From Faecalibacterium sp. I4-3-84 (GTDB lineage: Bacteria; Bacillota; Clostridia; Oscillospirales; Ruminococcaceae): DNA of 64,000 nucleotides. Positions 57,062 to 64,000 of this stretch are shown piece after piece. The notes beneath the pieces were generated by a model. The model saw only the letters and a list, made by a program, of their open reading frames with translations. It had not been told where the DNA came from and did not search any database. How positions within the stretch are numbered: the stretch's first letter is position 1; the number at the start of each line of letters is the position of its first letter. The stretch is from assembly GCF_023347255.1 (NCBI RefSeq), contig NZ_CP094466.1, forward strand, positions 2,728,001 through 2,792,000, given 5' to 3'. Position numbers and translations under genes: made by a program.

Positions 57062-57511
57062 TCACGCTCTGCGGCTTTCGGTCAATACGGGCTCCACGAT
57101 GAGCAGGGTGCTGTGCAGTTCGGTCACACGGCAGCGCTGCCCGGGGGTGAGAATGTCGCCGGGAGTGGCGCAGCGGGCATTCCAGTCCACGCCGTCCAGC
57201 CGCACACGGCCCGGCAGGTCGGCGGTGATCGTGGTCAGCACGGTGGCCTCCCGGCCAAGGTTGCGGTCGCCATTGGTGGGGGTGGTTTTCTGGCGCAGCT
57301 TTGCAGCCAGCGGCCGGAACGCCAGCAGGCACAGAATGCTTACCACGATGAACACCAGGGCCTGCGCCCGGAACGAATCCGTGAACAGGCAGGTGAGCAG
57401 GGCGGCAGCTGAGCCGACGGCGAACCAGACGGAGGTCATGCTGAAGGTGGAAGCCTCCAACAGCAAAAAGCCCACCACGGCAGCCAGCCAGAGAAATGGA
57501 ACAGGATTCAT
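57062..57511 (-). CDS. NfeD-family membrane protein
   Basis: This 149-aa protein has three hydrophobic segments (FLWLAAVVGFLLLEASTF, VWFAVGSAAALLTCLF, ALVFIVVSILCLLAF) and a C-terminal OB fold with GREATVLTTITADLPGRVRLDGVDWNAR (~residues 87-114), the NfeD soluble domain. It lacks a ClpP-like protease domain, so it is the short type. It is transcribed immediately before the SPFH gene and is thought to act with it in the membrane. Confidence 0.88.
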   Translation of the reverse strand: MNPVPFLWLAAVVGFLLLEASTFSMTSVWFAVGSAAALLTCLFTDSFRAQALVFIVVSILCLLAFRPLAAKLRQKTTPTNGDRNLGREATVLTTITADLPGRVRLDGVDWNARCATPGDILTPGQRCRVTELHSTLLIVEPVLTESRRA

Positions 57512-57658
57512 GGTTCTCCCTCCTTATGCCCCTATTATAGAGTATCCCCCGGGTGGAAGGTCAAGCGTTTTTTACTGGAACGTTGCACAGAAAACGAAAT
57601 AAAGAACAAAAACTCCCTCAGTCACGGCTTTGCCGCGTCAGCGATGATGGAAAGAGTG

Positions 57659-57695
57659 AAAAAAGCCGCTGCACAAAATATGCGCAACGGCTTTT
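57659..57695 (-). terminator. Terminator of the GH13 gene
   Basis: AAAAGCCG-C-TGC pairs with GCG-CAA-CGGCTTTT. Just left (57612-57650) is a degraded piece of the palindromic repeat, CTCCCTCAGTCACGGC. Confidence 0.75.
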
Positions 57696-57701
57696 CTCAA
57701 A

Positions 57702-59558
57702 TCAGGTGATATCGTAATAGCTGTGGTTCGGGTTATGCCCGTTCTCCTCCACCACGATGGTAAAGCCCATGGGGTTCACCTCCGTGTGTTTGCCGGAAGC
57801 CAGCGGCTCCACGATGATGTGCTCCGAGCGGTTTACGATGATCTCGGCTGTTTCCGCTTCGCCTACGCGCTGGTAGTGCAGGATGCCGTCCTGCGCCCGC
57901 AGCACCCGCAGCTCACCGGTGCGGAAGGCCTCGCAGCTGTGGCGCAGCTGCGCCAGCTGTGCCAGCACCGGCTTCAGGCGCTTTTCGTGGCTGTCCCAGC
58001 AGAAGAAGGCACGGTTGAAGGGGTCGCGGTAGCCCTGCATCCCGATCTCATCACCGTAGTACAGGCAGGGCACGCCGGGCAGCGTGTAGATGATGGCATA
58101 GGCCATGCGCAGGCGCAGCATCCCTTCCTCGTAGGCTTCGCCGGCCACACAGCGGCCGCTCTGCCACTCGCGGCCACGGCCGTTGGCGGGCTCGTCCGCG
58201 ATCACGGTGAGGGCGCGTTCGGTGTCGTGGGTGGAGAGAAAGTTCAGCGCAGTGTCCATGGCAGGGGCGGGGTAGTGCTCACAGATGGACAGAATTTCGC
58301 CCATGGCCTGCTCGGCGGGCTTGCCCTTTACAAAATCCAGCACAGCGTTCTTGAAGGGGTAATTCATCACGCTGTCCAGCCCCTTGCCCAGCAGATAGGT
58401 GCGGCGCTGGCCAAAGCCGTATTTGGTGGTGGCATCCTCCCACACCTCGCCCAGCAGGAACTTTTCCGGGCTGACCCGCTTGACAGCGGCGCGGATCTTT
58501 TCAATAAAGTCGTCCGGCAGCTCGTCGGCCACATCCAGACGGAAGCCTGCGGCACCGCGCCGCAGCCATGTGTCAATGACACCGCCCTCGCCGGTGATGA
58601 ACTCCACATAGGAGGGGGTCTCTTCGTTCACCTCGGGCAGGGTCTCGAAGCCCCACCAGCTGCGGTAGCCGCCCTTATACTTGGGGTCAAAATCGTACCA
58701 GCTGCGGTAGGGGGAGTTGGGGTCGCGGTAAGCACCGCCGTCACCATAGCGGCCTTCGCGGTTGAAATAGCGGCTGTCGGAACCGGTGTGGCTGAACACA
58801 CCGTCCAGCACGATGCCAATGCCGTACTTAGCGGCCTCGCGGCAGAGCACCTCGAACTCCTCGTTGGTGCCCAGCAGCGGGTCTACGTTGAGATAGTCGG
58901 CGGTGTTGTAGCGGTGGTTGGAGTGCGCCTCAAAGATGGGGTTGAGGTAAAGGTAATCCACCCCCATCTCCCGCAGATAGGGCAGCTTGATGCGGATGCC
59001 TTCCAAGTCGCCGCCGAAATAGTCCTCGTTCAGGTGGCCGCCGGTCTCGTTGGGCTGCCAGAAGGGTTCGGCGTGTTTGTCGGCCTGATACAGCCGGTCC
59101 GGGAAAGGCATGGGCTTGTTCTCAATGCCCTCGCAGAACCGGTCCGGGAAGATCTGATAGAACACCTTGCCCTTGATGCACTCCGGGGTCTGGAAACCGG
59201 CATCGTAGACGGTGATCTGCCACTTTTCGCCTTCCTGCCAGCTGACAACGCCGCAGTTGTCCGGCCCGCGGTAGATGCGGCGGAAGTCGGTGTAGAGGTC
59301 GAAGTAGTAGAAGTACAGGCCCGGGTCGTTCAGCGGCAGCTCCACGGAAAAGTGGTTCTGCTGGGGGGTCTGGCCGTCGAACTTCATGCGGTAGTGCACC
59401 GGCACGTCATATTTTCCCTCCTTCTGGAGCACCAGATGAGGATCGACATAGCCCAGCTCTTCCGGGATGCAAAGGGTCAGGCGTACGGTCTGACCGGCCC
59501 GCAGTGCGCCAAAGGGCTGCTTGAAATAGGGGTCGTAGCTATTGAACAGACAAGACAA
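57702..59558 (-). CDS. GH13 alpha-amylase family (neopullulanase/cyclomaltodextrinase type)
   Basis: This ~618-aa glycosidase has an N-terminal starch-binding-like domain (residues ~1-130) and the TIM barrel with the four conserved regions: DGVFSHTGSDS (region I), GFRLDVADELP (II; nucleophile Asp), LLGEVWED (III; acid/base Glu) and FLSTHDTER (IV; Asp). FYQIFPDRFCEG and the YFGGDLEGI helix are typical of CDase/neopullulanase enzymes. No signal peptide is seen, so it acts on imported maltodextrin. The first start, TTG at 59579, overlaps the ribosome site AGAAAGGA; the TTG at 59558 with that site 9 bases upstream is preferred, but uncertain. It follows glgP by about 75 bases. Confidence 0.9.
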   Translation of the reverse strand: MSCLFNSYDPYFKQPFGALRAGQTVRLTLCIPEELGYVDPHLVLQKEGKYDVPVHYRMKFDGQTPQQNHFSVELPLNDPGLYFYYFDLYTDFRRIYRGPDNCGVVSWQEGEKWQITVYDAGFQTPECIKGKVFYQIFPDRFCEGIENKPMPFPDRLYQADKHAEPFWQPNETGGHLNEDYFGGDLEGIRIKLPYLREMGVDYLYLNPIFEAHSNHRYNTADYLNVDPLLGTNEEFEVLCREAAKYGIGIVLDGVFSHTGSDSRYFNREGRYGDGGAYRDPNSPYRSWYDFDPKYKGGYRSWWGFETLPEVNEETPSYVEFITGEGGVIDTWLRRGAAGFRLDVADELPDDFIEKIRAAVKRVSPEKFLLGEVWEDATTKYGFGQRRTYLLGKGLDSVMNYPFKNAVLDFVKGKPAEQAMGEILSICEHYPAPAMDTALNFLSTHDTERALTVIADEPANGRGREWQSGRCVAGEAYEEGMLRLRMAYAIIYTLPGVPCLYYGDEIGMQGYRDPFNRAFFCWDSHEKRLKPVLAQLAQLRHSCEAFRTGELRVLRAQDGILHYQRVGEAETAEIIVNRSEHIIVEPLASGKHTEVNPMGFTIVVEENGHNPNHSYYDIT

Positions 59559-59581
59559 AGCAGGGTCGTCCTTTCTCAAAA

Positions 59582-59612
59582 AAGCCCCGGCGGGCCAAAC
59601 GCCGCCGGGGCA
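59582..59612 (-). terminator. Terminator of glgP
   Basis: GCCCCGGCGG pairs with CCGCCGGGGC, followed on the minus strand by CTTTTTTG. Read-through could still feed the amylase gene 25 bp further on. Confidence 0.82.
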
Positions 59613-59633
59613 GATGGATTTTTTAAGGGAAAA

Positions 59634-62039
59634 TTACTTGCCCATGGGCACCGGGGAAGCGTACCAGATGTCGCGTGCGTAGTCCAGCACGGCGCGGTCG
59701 GCGCTGAAGATGCCGCTGTTGGCGGTGTTCTTCAGGCTCATCTGTGCCCACTTCTCACGGTCGCCATACAGCTTCTGCAGGTCGGCCTGTGCACGGCGGT
59801 AATCCTTGAAGTCGGCCATGACCATGTACGGGTCGCTGGTGCGCAGGTTCTCGGTCACCTCGTGGAAGTTCTCACCGTTCCAGCCACGCTCCAGGAAGTT
59901 CAGGGTGTAGTTGGCAACATCGTCGCCCATGATGAAGGCATTGGGATGGTAGCCCACCTGCTTGAGGTTGTTCACCTCGGGGGTCAGCATACCGAAGATC
60001 AGCTCGTTCTCCTTGCCGGCAGCGTCTGCGATCTCCACGTTTGCGCCGTCCAGAGTGCCCAGAGTGATAGCGCCGTTCAGCATGAACTTCATGTTGCCGG
60101 TACCGGAAGCCTCGGTGCCGGCCAGAGAGATCTGCTCAGAGACCTCGGCGGCGGGCATCAGGTGCTCGCTCAGAGAGACGCAGTACTCTTCCAGATAGAC
60201 CACGCGCAGCTTGTCGCGCACAGCGGGGTCGTTGTTAATGAGGTCGCCCAGCTTGCAGATCATGCGGATCATCTGCTTTGCCATATAGTAGCCGGGAGCG
60301 GCCTTTGCACCGAAGATATAGGTCTTGGGGATGAAGTCGGCGTTGGGGTTCTCCTTCAGGTACAGGTACTGGGCAGCAATGTTCAGCGCGTTCAGGTGCT
60401 GGCGCTTATACTCGTGCATACGCTTGACCTGACAGTCAAAAATGGAGTTCGGGTCGATGACCTGACCGGTGCTCTTTGCCAGATAGTTGGCAAAGTTGGT
60501 CTTGTTCGCCAGCTTGATCTCGTTCAGGCGCTTGAGAACGGTCTTATCGTTCTCGAACTTGTTCAGCTTGGACAGATCGGAAGCATCATGCTTGTAGCCG
60601 TCGCCGATGGTCTCGTCCAGCAGCTTGCACAGGCCGGGGTTAGAGGCCAGCAGCCAGCGGCGGTAAGCGATGCCGTTGGTCACGTTCTTGAAGGCCTGCG
60701 GCTTGAACAGGTAGTAATCGTGGAAGACGCTGTCCTTGATGATCTCGCTGTGCAGCTTGGACACGCCGTTGATGCTGTTGGCGGTGTAGGCGCAGATGTT
60801 TGCCATGCGCACCTGATTGTCGCCGATCAGTGCCATATAGTCGATCTTGCCCTTGTCGCCGGGGAAGACCTTCTCCAGCTCTGCGCGGGCGCGGCGGTCC
60901 ATCTCCACCACGATCTGGTAGATGCGGGGCAGGGTCATCTTGAAGATGTCCACGTTCCACTTTTCCAGAGCCTCAGCCATGACGGTGTGGTTGGTGTAGG
61001 AGAAGACCTTCTGGCAGATGTCGAATGCCTTGTCCCAGCCAAAGCCGCACTCATCCAGCAGAATGCGCATCATCTCGGGGATGGCGAGGGTGGGGTGGGT
61101 GTCGTTCAGCTGGATGGCGACCTTGTCAGGCAGGTTCTCGAGGGTCGCATAGCTGGACAGGTGGTTCTGGACGATATCGCCGATGGATGCGGCAGACAGG
61201 AAGTACTGCTGGCGCAGGCGCAGGATCTTGCCCTCAACATGGTTATCGTTGGGGTACAGCACCTTGGAGATCAGCTCTGCATTGGCGTTCTTGCTCATTG
61301 CAGTGTTGTAGTTGCCCAGAGAGAAGCTGGACATATCAAAGTCCGGGGCCTTTGCCTGCCACAGGCGCAGCTTTGCAACGCCCTTGCCGTCGTAGCCCTG
61401 CACATACATATCAGAGGGAACAGCCATGACGCTGTTGTAGTTGGTGTGCTGGATATAGTGGAAGCCGTTGTCCCAGTTCTCGTGGATCTCGCCGTCAAAG
61501 CGCACTTCCACAGCCTGATCGGGGTGGCTCTTCAGCCAGACCTGACCGCCGGGCAGCCAGTTGTCGGCACGCTCCTGCTGCCAGCCGTCCACGATCTTCT
61601 GCTTGAAGATGCCGTACTCGTACAGGATGGAGTAACCGGTGCCGCAGATGCCGGTGGTGGCCATGCCGTCCAGATAGCAGGCAGCCAGACGGCCCAGACC
61701 GCCGTTGCCCAGACCTGCATCCGGCTCTTCCTCAAAGATGCTGTCAATGCTGATATCAGCGTCGGACAGGGCCTTTTTTGCCACCTCGTCCAGACCCAGG
61801 TTCAGCAGGCTGGTCTTCAGGCTGCGGCCCATCAGGAACTCCATGCACAGGTAATACACCTGCTTGGTGCCGGTGCCAATGGCCTTGGACTGGAACTTCT
61901 TGTGGTTCTCACTCATCATCTGGCGGCAGATCAGAGCCAGAGAGCGGTAGATCTGCTGGTTGGAAGCAACGCTCAGCTCCACGCCGTACTCGCTGGTGAG
62001 CTTGTCCTGAAGAAGTTTACCGAATTCTTTCGATGTCAT
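59634..62039 (-). CDS. glgP: Glycogen/starch (alpha-glucan) phosphorylase
   Basis: This 801-aa enzyme releases glucose-1-phosphate from alpha-1,4-glucans. It has CMEFLMGRSLKTSLLNLGL (~residues 65-83), GLGNGGLGRLAACYLDGMATTG (~109-130), DTHPTLAIPEMMRILLDECG (~295-314) and the PLP-lysine stretch GTEASGTGNMKFMLNGA (~640-656; Lys). The length is that of bacterial GlgP. It stands upstream of the GH13 gene on the same strand, so intracellular glucan or maltodextrin is presumably debranched and phosphorolysed together. The promoter at 62147-62175 gives a leader of about 100 bases. Confidence 0.96.
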   Translation of the reverse strand: MTSKEFGKLLQDKLTSEYGVELSVASNQQIYRSLALICRQMMSENHKKFQSKAIGTGTKQVYYLCMEFLMGRSLKTSLLNLGLDEVAKKALSDADISIDSIFEEEPDAGLGNGGLGRLAACYLDGMATTGICGTGYSILYEYGIFKQKIVDGWQQERADNWLPGGQVWLKSHPDQAVEVRFDGEIHENWDNGFHYIQHTNYNSVMAVPSDMYVQGYDGKGVAKLRLWQAKAPDFDMSSFSLGNYNTAMSKNANAELISKVLYPNDNHVEGKILRLRQQYFLSAASIGDIVQNHLSSYATLENLPDKVAIQLNDTHPTLAIPEMMRILLDECGFGWDKAFDICQKVFSYTNHTVMAEALEKWNVDIFKMTLPRIYQIVVEMDRRARAELEKVFPGDKGKIDYMALIGDNQVRMANICAYTANSINGVSKLHSEIIKDSVFHDYYLFKPQAFKNVTNGIAYRRWLLASNPGLCKLLDETIGDGYKHDASDLSKLNKFENDKTVLKRLNEIKLANKTNFANYLAKSTGQVIDPNSIFDCQVKRMHEYKRQHLNALNIAAQYLYLKENPNADFIPKTYIFGAKAAPGYYMAKQMIRMICKLGDLINNDPAVRDKLRVVYLEEYCVSLSEHLMPAAEVSEQISLAGTEASGTGNMKFMLNGAITLGTLDGANVEIADAAGKENELIFGMLTPEVNNLKQVGYHPNAFIMGDDVANYTLNFLERGWNGENFHEVTENLRTSDPYMVMADFKDYRRAQADLQKLYGDREKWAQMSLKNTANSGIFSADRAVLDYARDIWYASPVPMGK

Positions 62040-62146
62040 AAAGGTACTCCTATCCGCATAAGTTTTCAGCTTTGCTAAAATAATTGAAATAATTGGCGCC
62101 TGCAGGCACTTTCCCTCACTTGCTCTGCCGCCAACATAACAAAGAT

Positions 62147-62175
62147 ATTATAATATGGCAGAATGACAAATGCAA
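62147..62175 (-). promoter_or_regulatory. Promoter of glgP
   Basis: Minus strand: TTGCAT (62170-62175), 17-bp spacer, TATAAT (62147-62152). Confidence 0.75.
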
Positions 62176-62290
62176 GGAATCAGGGGATTTTTTCTGTAAC
62201 TGACATTTTTTTATTGAACTTTCTGATAAATATGCCAAAATTTCAAAAAATACACTTTTTCTTGATGCTTATTTATATTATAATAGGGAA

Positions 62291-62465
62291 AGAAAGCTGT
62301 GTTCCGAAACATTTTCGGGGACAAACTCCGGGAGAAATGTGCCGGGTAACTCGCCCGGCGGGTGACAAGACACCAAAACGGTACCGGGAACGGTGCCGTT
62401 TCCCGGCAAAAATCAGAAGATCACTGCCCGCTGCGGGCAGAAAAGGATAAAAAGGGGAAACAGAT
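62291..62465 (+). other. Structured leader upstream of zapA
   Basis: A -10-like TATAAT at 62279-62284 precedes ~175 bases with three strong hairpins: GCCGGG/CCCGGC (62341-62359), CCGGGAA-CGG/CCG-TTTCCCGG (62384-62406) and CTGCCC/GGGCAG (62424-62440). No gene. A regulatory RNA or a small structured RNA is possible; no known riboswitch is recognised. Confidence 0.5.
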
Positions 62466-62897
62466 ATGGTCAACAAGGTACGGGTGAACATTGCAGGTAC
62501 GCCGTATGCCATTGCTACGACGGACCCGGAAAAATATATTTTGTCGCTGGCGAAAAAGCTGGATGAAGACATCACCAGGCTTTTGGACGACAATGCGAAT
62601 CTTTCGGTGACGAAGGCGGCGGTGTTCTGCGCCATGGATTATCTGGACGAATACCGCAAGAGCACCGGCAGTGCTGAGAATATGCGCAGCCAGATCCAGG
62701 ATTACATTGCGGATGCTACCCGCGCAAAGCTGGCGGAAGATAAGGTCAAAGCAGAGAATGAGGTGCTGCGGCGGGAAGCTGCCGCCCTGCGCGAACAGCT
62801 GGAAAAGATGCGCAATAAGGAAGCCCGGCGCGAGGAGCGCGCCCAGCAGGCGGCACAGCAGTCTGCTGCCGAGGACGAAGCGGACAAGGCGGAATAA
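62466..62897 (+). CDS. zapA: Cell division protein ZapA
   Basis: This 143-aa protein begins MVNKVRVNIAGTPYAIATTDPEKYILSLAKKLDEDI (~residues 1-36), the ZapA globular domain that bundles FtsZ filaments at the Z ring, followed by a long coiled coil (~65-130). The tail is Ala/Gln/Glu-rich. AAGGGG precedes the ATG. The next gene, a U32 peptidase, follows by 25 bases and is commonly co-located with zapA in Clostridia. Confidence 0.92.
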   Translation: MVNKVRVNIAGTPYAIATTDPEKYILSLAKKLDEDITRLLDDNANLSVTKAAVFCAMDYLDEYRKSTGSAENMRSQIQDYIADATRAKLAEDKVKAENEVLRREAAALREQLEKMRNKEARREERAQQAAQQSAAEDEADKAE

Positions 62898-62922
62898 GCC
62901 GTTTACAGGATAAAGGAGAAGT

Positions 62923-64000
62923 ATGTCAAAGATCGAGATTCTTGCCCCGGTGGGCAACAAAGAAATGCTGCGTGCCGCTGTGTTCAGCGGTGCCGACGCA
63001 GTGTATCTGGGTTTTTCGGGTTTCAATGCCCGCACCAGTGCCGACAATTTTAACGCGGATACGCTGAAAGATGCGGTCTCCTTCTGCCATGCGCGGGGCG
63101 TGGCTGTGCATGTGGCGCTGAACACCACCGTCTATGGCGGCGAGCTGCCCGCGCTGGAACAGGCCATCCGTGCCGTTGCAGCCAGCGGTGCCGATGCGGT
63201 CATCTGTCAGGATCTGGCAGTGGCAACGCTGATCGGTAAAATTGCACCGCGGCTGCCGCGCCACGGCTCCACCCAGATGAGCGTGCACAGCCTGCAGGGT
63301 GCACTGGAGCTCAAGGAGCTGGGCTTCACCCGCGTGGTGCTGGCCCGTGAGCTGAGTATGCCCGAGGTGGAGCATATCACAAAGCACTGCGGCATCGAGA
63401 CCGAGTGCTTCGTGCACGGCGCGCTGTGCATGTGCGTCAGCGGCCAGTGCTACATGTCGGCCTTTCTGGGCGGACGCAGCGGCAACCGAGGTTCCTGTGC
63501 CGGCCCGTGCCGCCTGCCGTTTGAGGCAAATGCCCTGCCGGAGGGCAAGCCGGGCCGCCTGCACCACCTGTCCTTAAAGGATAATTCGGTCATTGATAAG
63601 CTGGACAAGCTGCAGGCGCTTGGCGTGGCATCGGCAAAAATCGAGGGCCGTCTGCGCACGCCGGAGTATGTGGCGGCGGCAGTCAGCGCCTGTCTTGCAG
63701 GCCGCGAAGGCCGCGCCTACGACCGCGACCTGTTGAAGAATGCTTTCAGCCGTTCCGGCTTCACCTCCGGCTATCTGGATGGAAAGATCGACGGCACCAT
63801 GTTCGGCGTGCGCAGCGAAGCAGATGCCGAGCAGACCAAAAAGACCCTGCCCATGCTGCGGGAGCTTTACCGCCGTGAGCGCAGCCGCGTGCCGGTAAAG
63901 ATGAAGCTGGAAATTGAAGAGGGTGGCGAAAAGCTCACTGTCACCGATGCAGACGGCAGCAAGGCCTTTGCCTATGGGGATGCAGAGCCGCAGCCTGCCC
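62923..64000 (+). CDS. U32 family peptidase, 3' end cut by window
   Basis: The first ~359 residues are present. It begins SKIEILAPVGNKEMLRAAVFSGADAVYLGF (~residues 2-31) and has TQMSVHSLQGALELKELGFTRVVLARELS (~residues 125-153). The U32 signature follows as ETECFVHGALCMCVSGQCYMSAFLGGRSGNRGSCAGPCRLPFE (~166-208), whose Cys residues would bind Fe-S, then HLSLKDNS and KIEGRLRTPEYVA. Many members are now known to hydroxylate RNA or modify ubiquinone rather than cut proteins; RlhA-type 23S rRNA hydroxylation is a reasonable candidate, not proven. AAGGAG lies 7 bases upstream of the ATG. Confidence 0.92.
   Translation, partial: MSKIEILAPVGNKEMLRAAVFSGADAVYLGFSGFNARTSADNFNADTLKDAVSFCHARGVAVHVALNTTVYGGELPALEQAIRAVAASGADAVICQDLAVATLIGKIAPRLPRHGSTQMSVHSLQGALELKELGFTRVVLARELSMPEVEHITKHCGIETECFVHGALCMCVSGQCYMSAFLGGRSGNRGSCAGPCRLPFEANALPEGKPGRLHHLSLKDNSVIDKLDKLQALGVASAKIEGRLRTPEYVAAAVSACLAGREGRAYDRDLLKNAFSRSGFTSGYLDGKIDGTMFGVRSEADAEQTKKTLPMLRELYRRERSRVPVKMKLEIEEGGEKLTVTDADGSKAFAYGDAEPQPA

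Noticed and set aside
57723-62078. A 1451-codon open frame antisense to the amylase and glycogen phosphorylase genes
   Set aside because: It mirrors two clear enzymes, has Val/His/Gly/Leu-rich composition typical of antisense frames in GC-rich genes, and no ribosome site or domain.
62291-62465. 6S RNA upstream of zapA, as in Enterobacteria
   Set aside because: Three independent hairpins rather than a long rod with a central bubble; no convincing end pairing.
1-64000. CRISPR arrays or prophage structural genes
   Set aside because: No regularly spaced direct repeats and no capsid, terminase or tail gene were seen anywhere in the window.

Overview
The window reads as a chromosome segment of a gut Oscillospiraceae/Ruminococcaceae Firmicute, most likely Faecalibacterium or a close relative. 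Pointers are the moderately GC-rich coding sequence, strong AGGAGG ribosome binding sites, near-consensus sigma-A promoters (TTGACA-17-TATAAT), the DapL lysine/peptidoglycan route, two PPi-type phosphofructokinases, a HgdC/HgdB-type activase-dehydratase pair, and sporulation-derived proteins (a Spo0A-like regulator with an altered receiver, a SpoIID-like protein) in an otherwise vegetative gene set. The genus is inferred from gene content only.

Bases 1-5.4 kb are the end of a mobile element: a large serine recombinase cut by the window edge, a small resolvase-like protein whose expected catalytic Ser is Ala, a 5'-truncated third recombinase, tnpV, and a broken IS1182-family copy. From 5.4 to 10.2 kb there is an anaerobic-respiration-type locus: a Tat/lipoprotein FAD+FMN reductase, a HemN-like radical-SAM relative lacking the cluster cysteines, and a divergent LysR regulator, followed by a MalY/PatB remnant.

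Bases 10.2-22.6 kb are a mosaic of degraded integrative-element pieces bounded by tRNA-Ala sequences. They hold a recombinase C-terminus, a Fic toxin with VbhA-type antitoxin, an AT-rich HNH-like gene, relaxase and DUF3991/toprim primase remnants, a compact cargo cassette (HxlR regulator, flavin reductase, 'radical SAM mobile pair' proteins A and B), and a leftward defence/maintenance operon (ParB-like protein, DUF4406/DUF7768-like protein, C5 DNA methyltransferase, ArdA antirestriction, DUF3560-like protein). That operon carries a 167-nt nested palindrome and repeated hairpin terminators. The right border holds one intact tRNA-Ala(CGC) and several tRNA 5' halves.

From 22.9 kb the backbone resumes: TrmH/SpoU methyltransferase, DUF1275 membrane protein, a fused ABC transporter (1100 aa), a three-gene regulatory operon (small protein, Spo0A-like pseudo-receiver regulator, kinase-like ATPase), the activase and 2-hydroxyacyl-CoA dehydratase pair, tandem PPi-PFKs divergent from a membrane-anchored SGNH hydrolase, Ogt, a sirtuin, a D-2-hydroxyacid dehydrogenase, an aminotransferase, a two-gene peptidoglycan-binding locus, aldose epimerase, ProS, AcpP, DapF, DapL, a GntR-ABC operon, YhcH, stomatin/NfeD, a GH13 amylase with glycogen phosphorylase (alpha-glucan use), ZapA, and a U32 peptidase cut by the right edge. 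Between 43.8 and 56.1 kb four copies of a 110-140 bp palindromic MITE-like repeat lie between genes, one of them between dapF and dapL.
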